Below are positions 9,760-19,150 of a DNA stretch of 64,000 bases, in pieces. A program made the translations under genes and the position numbers. The stretch comes from Semisulcospira habei (Eukaryota; Mollusca; Gastropoda; Semisulcospiridae), in the NCBI GenBank assembly GCA_036245525.1, contig BTPG01000001.1, positions 217,730,121 to 217,794,120 of the forward strand, given 5' to 3'. Under the pieces are notes generated by a model. It searched no databases. It was not told where the DNA came from and was given only the letters and a program-made list of their open reading frames with translations. Each line of letters starts with the position of its first letter. Position 1 is the stretch's first letter.

Positions 9760-11021
9760 TGTAACGCACGCAGACTTGCCCACAGTCGTACGCACAGACT
9801 CTCACGCAACAGACGCATACACCGCCACTGACTCAGACGGGTGCATTCATGCGGTAAAACACAACACACGGGCTCCCTTTCTAAAGTAACCTTTATACAC
9901 TATAAATGAAAAAGAACGACTTAAATGACTATCAACTATATACACTGTTCTATTATCACACCACACAAGTATCACAATATCTTTGCCAGGTTAGGTCTTA
10001 GTCTCACATTGCCTCCAACCTGTTTGATGTTGTTGTCTGGTTACGTTGGTCCTTCTCACGTCTAGGCGTGAAAGTCCTTCGTCGTACGCTTGTTGCCGTC
10101 CTGTCTCTCTTTGGGCACGGACGTCCTCGTTCTCGTACGGTACTCAGTTCTCACTTGGACTTGGGTGTCTTGGTCCCCAGTCAGACTCACTCTCAGAAGA
10201 GCTGGAGGGATGACCTCACGTAGGTCCAACCTGCGACTCGACGTCTCGGCGTCCGTCTTTCCACTCTCGTTACAAGAACTCTGAATAGACAAAAGTCCCA
10301 ACGTAACACTTGCTAAACACACAACATATTGGATCAATGAGAAACGTCACGTAACCTGGCTGATACAAATAACCCACACGTTCATTCACACACACACACG
10401 TGCTTCATAAACTATTTTCGTATCACCCCATCTCTGTCACTATCTTGAAACAGACTATAGCCTAACACTCTTGCTATACATTACTCTATACCCTGGAAAA
10501 GACTATGCTTACCCAACCACGTACTATCTTCATAGCGGCTTAGACATACACACTTCATATTCCTTTAGTCATCTAACTCGGTAAACAACTGTATACAAAA
10601 ACACCGGTTACTTCACCGAATTCTAAACATACTATACTAAACCAAACCGGAACACCGCTATACAACCACATTAATCTTACCACGCATACTGTCTTTACCT
10701 AACAACTATCAATACTACGTTTATAGAAACATACCTGAAATCTAGGCTTCAGAATCTTGGAATGCGGGCTAGGTACTCAAACACAACCGTTCCATACGAC
10801 AAAACAGCCCGCACTCCCGATCTAGCCCTCTGACAGTCACAGCTTCCACCTAGAACTCACTAAACAGAACTCACTAAAAAATCCCGTGCTAACCATGTCT
10901 TACATATTCCACGTGGACAGCAGGCCCCACGGACTTTCGGCACAAACAAACCGTTAACAAAAACCGTACCGTACTAATCCTATTGTGCGAGCACTATGCA
11001 CAAGCATAGAGCTTCATCACA
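9760..11021 (-). repeat. Gypsy 3' LTR
   Basis: 1262 bp. On the minus strand it begins TGTGATGAAG and ends GTGCGTTACA, giving the canonical TG...CA termini. It differs from the partner LTR by about ten substitutions and small indels. On the coding strand it is immediately preceded by the purine-rich stretch GAGGAAGGGGGAAT. Confidence 0.95.
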
Positions 11022-11036
11022 ATTCCCCCTTCCTCG
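11022..11036 (-). promoter_or_regulatory. Candidate polypurine tract
   Basis: On the minus strand, GAGGAAGGGGGAAT lies directly before the 3' LTR. This is the expected position and composition for the plus-strand primer of an LTR retrotransposon. The call rests on position and composition only. Confidence 0.7.
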
Positions 11037-11138
11037 GGAAAAAAAGAAACGACCGAGTTTCTTTTTAAGACTACTCGACGTAATATCATCCGAAAACAGG
11101 AAAGGACTAACTTTTACTATATAGAACAGAAGAAAGGA

Positions 11139-14100
11139 CTAACAGTCTATAACACGCCACCAGGGCCACCATGGAAAACGCGGACCGGCAGCCTCGTCCA
11201 CACGTCCGGTTCCCTCTATCGCGGCCTGCGGGCAAAACTCGAACTCGTCCCCCACAAGTGAATAAAACGGCTCGGTTGCCCCAGCCGCGAAACACGCTAG
11301 TGCAAGCCTCGACCCATCATGGTATTTCTTCAGCATGTTAGCGTGGTAGATCTTCTCCTTTCCCCGCACAGAAATGAGGTAGTCATGACCATACTCGCGA
11401 ACAACCTGGTACGGCCCCTGCCATTGAGGCACGAGCGCCTGCGTGGTTGCGGGTGAAAAGAGCAAGACTTGCTCTCCTGGAGCAAACCGTCTCATCTTGG
11501 AGCTTTTGTCCCGGTAGTGCTTTTGCACCTTTCGGGCCGCATCCACATTGTTGTGGGCTATCTCGCAAGATTCCCTGACGATGTTTTTCAGGTCCAGCAG
11601 ATGCTGAAAGATGGTCTTGCTCTCCCCCGCGTCCTTATCCCCAGACCACGCGTCCGCAAGTAAGTCGATCGGCCCTCGCGCTCGCCGACCAAAGAGCAAC
11701 TCAAATGGGGAAAACCCCGTGCTCTCGTTCGGGAGCTCACGATATGCAAACAGCAGCGCCGGAAGGTAACGGTGCCAGGACCGTGGCCGTGTTTGAATGA
11801 CCTTCTTTAGTGACTGCTTTAGCGTGCCGTGAAACCGCTCGACCATCCCATTAGATTGGGCGTGGTATGGCGAGGTCAAAACTCGTTTGACCCCCAGCAT
11901 ACGGTGGAATTCGCCCATCATATCGGACGTGAACTGGGTGCCCCTGTCACTCAGAACCGACTTCGGGAAGCCCATTCGAGCGAAGATTGAAAACATGGCT
12001 TCCGCCACCGACACTGTATCAATCTTCTGCAGTGGGATAGCCTCCGGGTACCGCGTCGCCACATCAATTAGGGTAAAAATGTAGCGATGGTTACCCTCCG
12101 ACGGAGGCGACAACGGCCCCACAATGTCCACCGCCACGCGATCGAAAGGCACCTCAATTCGTGGCATCAATTGAAGTGGCACATTGGGAACCCGGCCCTT
12201 CGGGGTTGTCCTCTGACAAATGTCGCAGGAGCGACAATATCGTGCGACGTCAGTCGACACCCCTGGCCACGAAAATCGGAGACGAACCCGCCCCAGCGTT
12301 CGCTTAACGCCGAAGTGTCCCGCGAACACCCCGTCATGGGCCGCCAACAACACTGTGTCACGCAGCGTAGAAGGCACCGCGACCTGCACGGCTGTCGGAA
12401 CCGTGCTCGGCGCGCCCTCCCTCCAGAAATGACGGTGTAACAAGCCGTTCGTAACCACAAACCGATAAGCGTTCACCCCACTCTCCTTGATCGTACCCGC
12501 TGTCGCTTTTCCGAACCAGTCCTGTAATGACTTATCAGCCCTCTGTAACTCACCAAGCTCGGCAGGCGAGATAGCGTCAAGAGGCGAACTAGCCACACAC
12601 GGCAGCGCCGCCTTTTGCTCGCCCTCGCGCCTGACTTGCGCTCTCGTCGCGACGAACGCGACTGCCTGATGAGCTACCCGAGCCTGCTGAAATGCTCCAA
12701 ACATACCAACTACTGGTTCCACATCCTTCATGTTGCCGAGAATCAAATCCACTACAGGCTCGTCGATGACACACGATACCAGATCACCTGTGAAAAACTC
12801 GGTGTCAACCTCTATTCTAGCTAAAGGGAAAACTTCCACCTTTCCTCCGAACGAAATTACCCTCTGCGTCTCCCCTGTGAACTGATCTGGTCTAACAAGG
12901 CTACGCCTGACCCCCGCGGTCGTGGCACCCGAGTCGCGCAGAACAGACACGAGGAAACCATTCACCACCCCCGTCACTACCGGCAAGTACCCTCCGCCAT
13001 CAGCCGAGCACACAACGCCGAGCTGAGGCTCCTCCACGACAGGAACTGCAACACTGGCCGTGTGAGTGAGCTGCACAGCCCCATCGACCCGACCAGTGAC
13101 GCCAGGATACGGATGAGCCAGATGGCCGTGCTCCTGATAACCAGCACCCTGCGCGCCTGCACTGTAGTACGGACAGCTCCGACTGAAGTGCCCATACCCA
13201 CGACAAGAAAAACACTGCGTGTCCGAACTCGCAACACAACCACGACCATACCCACGCAAAGAAGTCCCTCCACGTGCGTACGGATCGCTACCGCCATTGC
13301 TGTTACCTCGATCACCGCGTCGAAAACGCAAAGTACCTCTACCGTTAATCCGCTGGCCTCCACGTAAAGTATTGACCCCCCGGTAACCCCCAGTCGTGTT
13401 AGCAGCGACCAACCCGACTGGCGGTGTCTCGGTCCTACGCGCGAGGTTTTTCGTAGGATGCGCCATCCGAAAAGCCTCCGCGTGCTGTACTAACTCGTCC
13501 GTAGTTTTGAGGTTACGCTCTCTCAAGAATACCGCTAGATCCTTGGAAACGCTCCCAAAGAACTGTTCAGCCAACATGAGATCGAACAATGCTTCGTACG
13601 TGTGGTCGATCTTTGACAGTTCGACCCAACGTACGAGCAAATGGGACAATCGTTTGCCAAACGACATAAACGATTCCCCTGTCTCTGGCAGACAAGCTCT
13701 CAAGCGTTCCCTAAAACCTTCCGCATTACACTGGAACTTCTGCAAGAGACACTCCTTCAAAGTCTCGTACTCTATGTTCCCCGAAACGGTCAAACTATGG
13801 TAAAGACTCAAGGCCTGACCCTCAAGCACAGATGAAAGCAAAACGGGCCAGTTGGCAGGAGGCCAACTCAACGCCTGCGCATGAGACTCGAACCGGCACA
13901 AAAAAGCGTCAATAGAGTCCACGGACTCTTTAAACATCGGCAGATTAGGAAAATTGCGTATTCCTCGGCCTACTGAATCACTATCTGGTCTAGATCCCGC
14001 ATCTCGAGCTAACTGCATTTGTACCTCCCTATCTCTCTCCTTGTCCTCCCTATCCTTTTCCTCTTTCTCTCTCTGGTACTCTAGTTCCTTCTCTCTTAAA

Positions 14101-14317
14101 GCATGTTCCCTCTCGTCTTTCTCTCTCTGAAACGCTAGAGACTTCTCGTCTTTCTCTCTCTGAAACGCTAGAGACTTCTCGTCTTTCTCTCTCTGAAACG
14201 CTCTCTCTTCTCTCTGTACTTCTAATTCCTTCTCCTTAAAGACTCTTTCTTTCTCTTCTCGCTCTCTCTGAACTTCTAATTCTTTCTCCTTTAGCTCCAT
14301 TTCCTCTTTCTTAAGTA
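11139..14317 (-). CDS. Gypsy gag-protease-integrase polyprotein, 3' part
   Basis: The open frame extends up to an ATG at 14399, but residues 1-27 of that frame come from the Polinton inverted repeat; genuine retrotransposon sequence begins at 14317. In order, using that 1086-residue numbering: a charged coiled-coil (to about 135), gag capsid-like region (about 150-330), zinc knuckle CFSCRGYGHFSRSC (near 395), aspartic protease active site LRDSGAT (near 485), integrase HHCC zinc domain (about 690-735), and the DDE core with AVDIVGP, LSDRGTQF and MVERFHGTL (near 756, 815 and 852). It ends at 11139 without a reverse transcriptase or RNase H. Integrase directly after protease is the order known in Gmr1-like Gypsy elements, where RT-RH follows integrase; here that module is absent. 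Confidence 0.9.
14312..14317. repeat. Polinton target-site duplication, left
   Basis: TAAGTA directly precedes the left inverted repeat and is repeated at 34303-34308 directly after the right one. Six base pairs is the duplication length known for Polintons. It lies within the gag coiled-coil coding sequence, and the gag frame continues across the two flanks. Confidence 0.95.
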
Positions 14318-15007
14318 AGAGATTGAACAAGAGAGATTCCCAGGACTCCGGATTCTCATAAGCCGAGCAAATACTCAAAAACTGCTTATTTTTAAACATT
14401 AAAATCTCTCACCGGCTCTCACACACGTAAACCCCATTTAACCATCGCAGACTGCAATTCGCAGAGTATTGATTTCCCCCCACCCGGCCGGCTCGCACTG
14501 AATAAAATATGCACCGTCAAGAAAATAATCACCACACCACAATGGCATTGACGAAAATCTCCAGAGTCGTTAGCCGTGCGCGCAGGTAGTTTCAAAATGC
14601 ACAAAAGATTTTTAATGATCCGATCATATGCGCGCGTTCTGGTCTGACGACACCGCCGTATGCTGAATGCTTTCAAAAGAAGCCAGATATGCTAATAGGA
14701 TTGGAAAACCGGCCGTTTCTGTTGCTATCAGTAGCACACACACTGGCATAATGGCGTAATCAATAATTGTTATTGGGCTGCCCGCAACTCGCAATGCACT
14801 GAAATAACAGCAGTTTCAAGTCTGCTGGTGCCAAGTAGAACTATATACTTACCTACAACCTGTAGGTAAGTACTGCAGGTTCTTTATAGTGGGATTCTTA
14901 TGAGCTAACACATGGCCAGATCCTCAAGAGCCTCGGGCCCCGAGCCCCAGGCCTGGCTTTAGTCAACTGTACTTCAGGTCTCCACTTGACTTCGGGTTGT
15001 GAAAGAG
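14318..15007 (+). repeat. Polinton left terminal inverted repeat
   Basis: About 690 bp, starting AGAGATTGAACAAG. It pairs with the reverse complement of 33614-34302 with roughly 98% identity over the outer 500 bp. Internal features include a near-perfect palindrome around 14848-14873 (ACTTACCTACA...TGTAGGTAAGT) and an outward-reading ATG at 14399 that happens to be in frame with the retrotransposon gag. Confidence 0.95.
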
Positions 15008-15403
15008 AATACCTGTTCCTCAGAAAAATCAATACAGTCCAAGTCTGCTGGGCCGGACTGCCGCCGGGTAGCTATTGTCAACTAATGCATATCAATCACG
15101 GGCTAATAGGATTGGAAAATTACACTGACATAATCACAACAGCCAGCACCGGTAATGTACTAGATTAATGACGCCGGGCAGCCCCTCAGTGCCGGGCATT
15201 AGTGCGCACTTAAAAAAAAAAAAAAAAACTTACAAGTTGTAGGTAACTTAAAGGTTACCTCTGCAGGTTCTTTATAGTTACTTACCATAAGAACTTATTA
15301 ATTACTTACAATAAGAACTTATTAATTACTTACAAGAACTTGTCTCCAGTGACAAGATACTGAGTCAAATTTGACAAGATACAAAGACAAAAAAAGTTAT
15401 TTT
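15008..15403. other. Polinton left non-coding region with AT repeats
   Basis: No gene is visible. Imperfect tandem copies of ATAAGAACTTATTAATTACTT occur at 15290-15340, and ACTTACAAGTTGTAGGTAA echoes the palindrome of the inverted repeat. Similar motifs follow the equivalent gene in copy A, so this is part of the element. An origin-proximal or promoter role is possible but not shown. Confidence 0.6.
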
Positions 15404-16204
15404 TTAAAAATATTTTGGCGGAGCTGTGGGCGTCAAATAGACAGGTGGCGTGTCATCTCTCTGTGAAGTATATGACAAAAATATTGTTTGATTCCCAAAA
15501 CTGATTTTTACTTCCCTAAAAATCCTTGAAGTTTTTCTGTGGTTTCCTGTACCCCTATCCTTTTTCCCTCTGCTAAAAAAACTAGCTTTTAGTTCGTCAA
15601 CATTCACAGGGGATTGACTACGCATTTTATTTTGTATTTCAGACTTTTGTTGTTTGTAGTTATTTAAATCATCTTGGACTCGCTTAAATTCCTCGGCATC
15701 AATACAATTATCATTTAATGCCTTACTGATAATCAGTTTTAGACTACTAAGTTTTGCACCAGCCAGCGTACTCAATGCTTCATGTTTCTGTAACTTTGTG
15801 TGAAACCTCTTGTTTATGGCTTTCAAACCAAAGCAAGCCAGTCCCGTAGCAATGCTTGCTCCTTCAAGACCAACGCCAATTAAACTGCCAATTCCAGTTG
15901 ATATCAATACAATACCCCCTACAGATAATCCGGCTGAAACTGCACCCACTGCCATAGATGTGTTTTGAACAGAATTAAAAACTGTCTTATAACGTCGTTT
16001 GCATCTAGAATATTTTGCCTCCTCTCCTTCCAGATATTTCAATGCATCTGTAATATTATGTAATCTGAATGTGTCTGCCTGTAATGTTTTATCAGGTGCA
16101 ATTGGCACATGTGTCACCTGTGGATCAGGCGCAAGCGTTGTTTTAGTCGTCACAATTGATTCAGTCGGCTCAAGCGTCGGTAATATTGGATAGAATTTAA
16201 CCAT
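15404..16204 (-). CDS. Polinton membrane protein with C-terminal PTAP/PPxY late motifs (266 aa)
   Basis: I chose the ATG at 16204 (MVKFYPILP) because copy A starts at the equivalent codon in the same AT-rich context. The protein has a hydrophilic N-terminus, a basic stretch (SRCKRRYKTVF, near residue 70), two adjacent Gly/Ala-rich hydrophobic segments (about 85-125) able to form a membrane hairpin, a charged helical region, and a tail ending TPPVYLTPTAPPKYF. That tail holds PPVY (253-256), PTAP (259-262) and PPKY (262-265). In enveloped viruses, P(T/S)AP binds TSG101 of ESCRT-I and PPxY binds NEDD4-type ubiquitin ligases during budding. A role here is inference. The family itself is not one I can name. 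Confidence 0.8.
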   Translation of the reverse strand: MVKFYPILPTLEPTESIVTTKTTLAPDPQVTHVPIAPDKTLQADTFRLHNITDALKYLEGEEAKYSRCKRRYKTVFNSVQNTSMAVGAVSAGLSVGGIVLISTGIGSLIGVGLEGASIATGLACFGLKAINKRFHTKLQKHEALSTLAGAKLSSLKLIISKALNDNCIDAEEFKRVQDDLNNYKQQKSEIQNKMRSQSPVNVDELKASFFSRGKKDRGTGNHRKTSRIFREVKISFGNQTIFLSYTSQRDDTPPVYLTPTAPPKYF

Positions 16205-16230
16205 TTTTTTTATTGACAAATTTTTTTTAT

Positions 16231-17112
16231 TTAATCAGCAATTACATTTTGCAACTCTTCAAAAGTATACAATTTGCTAGCATAATAAAACGAAACAAGA
16301 TCAATGTGTTCAAGGTTTATGTAAGTTAGACGAACAAAAGTTGCTTTGTCGACCACCACCTTGACAGCGGGTTCACTGCTCGAAACATTAATATCATCAA
16401 CATTTTTTGTAATAGCAATAAAGACCTTTGATGATTCTTGCACAGAGTCATTCCATGTAAGTTTAATTCCTTGTGCAATTTGAGCCTCTTTAGCAGTAGT
16501 TACTGATCTCATGATAATTTCAAATACTATTGTCGCTTCTCTTGCAATCAGAAAGTTTACTGGTGCAAACACGACCTTCGCATCAGACCTACCCTTCCTA
16601 TGTGTAAGAAGATACCGTCGTTTCTCATAATTTTCAACTTTCAGTTTATCTCTGCTATTCTCATCTGAAGCAAAGCTTGGAACAAGACTTACAATCAGCG
16701 GCCCAGAGTTAACAACCTTTCTAAACACTAAGGCACCTTCGTCATCAGTGTATACATAAGGACTAATAAATTCCAACTTTATGTCCCAGTCAATTGTTGG
16801 AGGTGGTGCAGGCACAGGTGAAACTACCCACTTATTACCCACATGTATTAAGTTGTAGGGCACATTATTTACAGGCAGAGTAGGAACAGTGACATCACGC
16901 AGCTGTCCAAGTTTAGGAATTGGTCTGTCTGTGCCTTCCTTCATGTCATCGATTACTTTTCGCTTGTACAATCCAACAGAAACAAGTTCAAGGCCATACA
17001 CCTCTCCTACCTCACCTTCTTTATCAAAATCTTGCACATCAGCCAAATCTTTTAACTCTATTGATGGACACGCAACTGGTGTGATTCTCGGCTTTGGAGC
17101 AAGACCACTCAT
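16231..17112 (-). CDS. Polinton conserved protein of unknown function (293 aa)
   Basis: The start at 17112 (MSGLAPKPRI) is supported by copy A and by the preceding TATAAAAATG. The frame is intact and uninterrupted. It has no membrane segment and no motif I recognise. There is a short Pro-rich linker (SPVPAPPPT) near residue 105, followed by alternating hydrophobic residues suggesting beta structure. It sits 26 bp from the late-motif protein gene and 20 bp from the probable minor capsid gene, all on the same strand, so it is likely made with the virion proteins. A structural or scaffold role is inference. Confidence 0.75.
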   Translation of the reverse strand: MSGLAPKPRITPVACPSIELKDLADVQDFDKEGEVGEVYGLELVSVGLYKRKVIDDMKEGTDRPIPKLGQLRDVTVPTLPVNNVPYNLIHVGNKWVVSPVPAPPPTIDWDIKLEFISPYVYTDDEGALVFRKVVNSGPLIVSLVPSFASDENSRDKLKVENYEKRRYLLTHRKGRSDAKVVFAPVNFLIAREATIVFEIIMRSVTTAKEAQIAQGIKLTWNDSVQESSKVFIAITKNVDDINVSSSEPAVKVVVDKATFVRLTYINLEHIDLVSFYYASKLYTFEELQNVIAD

Positions 17113-17132
17113 TTTTATAAACAAAAATAAAA

Positions 17133-17843
17133 TTATTTAACTTCTAACACTACACTAAAATCATGCATCACAACTGGTTTGCCATCCTGATTAGTTACAT
17201 ATAAACACAGTGATTCAAAGAAACTGGAACCTAATTTCTTAAACTGTAAAGGAAATCTAACAACCACACTTTCACAATAGGGTGCAGTTCCAGTCGGCAC
17301 ACATCTCAACAAAGTTGAAGGCTTTCCATTGTGTACATTTTTAGTTGTGTTTAGTTCTTTCAAATAAACATTTAGTACTGTGTGTACTGCCAAATGAACA
17401 GGATATCTTCCAGTTACTCTTTGTTTATTTGGTGAGAATAGACCTCCACTTAATGCCCAATCTTCATCTGGATTTTTTGTTACTGGGCCTAAAAAACCAA
17501 GTAACCTTCCAAGACTACCTGATAATAAATACTGGCTACCTTTTGGAAATTCAAATGCAACAAGTAAGTTAGCCAGATTTAAAGTAGCTTTAATTTTAAA
17601 TTCATTTTGCAGCCATTCACCTATAGTACAAAAGTCATAATACCCAGCTTGTAAGCCACTAACTTTATCCAAACCATCAACAGTTCCAGTTACAAAATAA
17701 TTTTTATCATCTGTTACATTAAACCACTTTACAGTGTAAAACATTTCATGGATAGCTACAGCCTTGCTACCATCACGATTATCAATCCCATTAGTTAACC
17801 ACACTGGTTTGCTTGTGTCAAGATTTGTTAATGTGATAAACAT
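17133..17843 (-). CDS. Polinton probable minor capsid (penton-like) protein (236 aa)
   Basis: Intact frame starting MFITLTNLDT, with ATAATAAAAATG at the start. The sequence is beta-rich. It has a small conserved-looking motif (GRLLGFLGP, about residues 110-118) of a kind I associate with single jelly-roll minor capsid or penton proteins of Polinton-type viruses. That link is from memory and is the weakest part of the call. The C-terminal half is strongly conserved with copy A. It is divergent from the 426-aa gene across only 26 bp, implying a shared two-way promoter. Alternatives are a spike or a capsid cement protein. Confidence 0.6.
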   Translation of the reverse strand: MFITLTNLDTSKPVWLTNGIDNRDGSKAVAIHEMFYTVKWFNVTDDKNYFVTGTVDGLDKVSGLQAGYYDFCTIGEWLQNEFKIKATLNLANLLVAFEFPKGSQYLLSGSLGRLLGFLGPVTKNPDEDWALSGGLFSPNKQRVTGRYPVHLAVHTVLNVYLKELNTTKNVHNGKPSTLLRCVPTGTAPYCESVVVRFPLQFKKLGSSFFESLCLYVTNQDGKPVVMHDFSVVLEVK

Positions 17844-17869
17844 TTTTATTATCTCATATAAAAAGAAGG
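17844..17869. promoter_or_regulatory. 26-bp divergent intergenic region
   Basis: It separates two start codons facing away from each other and consists of TTTTATTATCTCATATAAAAAG plus flanks. TATAAAA-like and AATAAAA-like motifs are present on opposite strands. In copy A the same two genes are again divergent with a similarly short spacer. Such compactness implies promoters overlapping the start codons and very short leaders. Confidence 0.55.
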
Positions 17870-19150
17870 ATGGAATTTAAATCACCAACCATTACCACAA
17901 CAAACGCATTTCAATTTAATGTAGATGCCAAATATAATGTCGCACCTACTTATGAACAGAAAATAATTCAACTAAATCAACTTGATATTGCTGTGTCTGA
18001 ACAAGATTTATTCCAAGTCAAAGTACCAAATCCATTTGATCAATATCTAAACCCTCCAATAACAGACGATGCTACTGCAAGAAAGTGGACATCAAGACCA
18101 CTACAGATGTTTCAAAACCAACTCAACTTTGCCATACTGTGTTCTACTACAGGCTGTGGTGTTTCATTCACAGACCACTTGAATCACTCAAACAAACTGA
18201 TTAGGTCTGTCTACCGTTTTCACATTTATTACCAATTAAGACGAATACTGTCAGAACTGCATACACCACTGCCCACTGAATCCAGTTTCAACAGGTTTAA
18301 CAACCCCATGGATATGAAAGCATTTGAACGCATATGTAATGAATTTAACATAAGCACTAAGTATGACTTCACACAAAAACTTGAGGATCACAATGGTATG
18401 GGCACATTGTATTACGCTATGAGTCACAGACAATACCCTCAAGACTATTACCCTGGTTACACTTCATTCTCATCAAAATCACAAGTCTGGTTAGGATCAA
18501 TAGAGCAGAAACAGTCTAACGCCTGGACCACATTTATTTTAGACAAGAGTGACGGGTTTACTCAAGCAGGAGTCGAGCGCATCAATGAGTCTATCAGAAC
18601 ATATGTGTGGTGTATACTAGGTGCACAATCATTAACAAAATCGAATATTTTAAACGGGAGTGGTAAATTTGAAGCACAAAAACAGTTTCTTGCTAATCTA
18701 GAAGATTCAATCAACTCAACAGTCGATCTACCATCAAGCATACAACGCTACCAAGACGTACTCAGATATGCCAGATCGAAAGTTGACTTTGTAGTTGGCA
18801 TCGGGTTATACATGTTACCGTCTGACCTTCAATTACAAATGGGTACAATAACAAATTATAATAATGAAATTATTGTTGCTGGGCGTGATCAGAAATTAGG
18901 ACTCAATAAATCAGTAAACACACACCTACAATCAATAATAATAATGCCAGTCCCAGTAACATCACCACCCGTACAGGCAGTAATGCCAGCAATGTCAGTA
19001 ACAGCCCCAGTCCCGGCACCCACACCTGTACTGGCACCAGCCCCAGTACCATCACCAGTACCGTCATCAAACACACATGAGTCAGAGAGAACTGCATTGG
19101 TAATAGGCCTCACAGGACTAGGTATATTACTTCTTTATCTGTTTCATTAA
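17870..19150 (+). CDS. Polinton tail-anchored virion-type protein (426 aa)
   Basis: The frame is intact from ATG 17870 (MEFKSPTI). Residues 1 to about 360 form a soluble domain with conserved Tyr/Trp/Cys-rich patches and no domain I recognise. Then comes a Pro/Ala/Val-rich stalk (about 360-405, repeats like PVPAPTPV) and a single C-terminal hydrophobic helix (about 409-425) with almost no residues after it. This is the layout of a tail-anchored membrane protein, or a fibre or spike stalk rooted in a membrane. Its 3' end overlaps the convergent 412-aa gene by 24 bp. Confidence 0.75.
   Translation: MEFKSPTITTTNAFQFNVDAKYNVAPTYEQKIIQLNQLDIAVSEQDLFQVKVPNPFDQYLNPPITDDATARKWTSRPLQMFQNQLNFAILCSTTGCGVSFTDHLNHSNKLIRSVYRFHIYYQLRRILSELHTPLPTESSFNRFNNPMDMKAFERICNEFNISTKYDFTQKLEDHNGMGTLYYAMSHRQYPQDYYPGYTSFSSKSQVWLGSIEQKQSNAWTTFILDKSDGFTQAGVERINESIRTYVWCILGAQSLTKSNILNGSGKFEAQKQFLANLEDSINSTVDLPSSIQRYQDVLRYARSKVDFVVGIGLYMLPSDLQLQMGTITNYNNEIIVAGRDQKLGLNKSVNTHLQSIIIMPVPVTSPPVQAVMPAMSVTAPVPAPTPVLAPAPVPSPVPSSNTHESERTALVIGLTGLGILLLYLFH

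Noticed and set aside
15404..16204. An EF-hand-like calcium site (IDAEEF / IDDHEF) in the 266-aa Polinton protein.
   Set aside because: Only the second half of the loop fits; the first metal ligands are absent in both copies.
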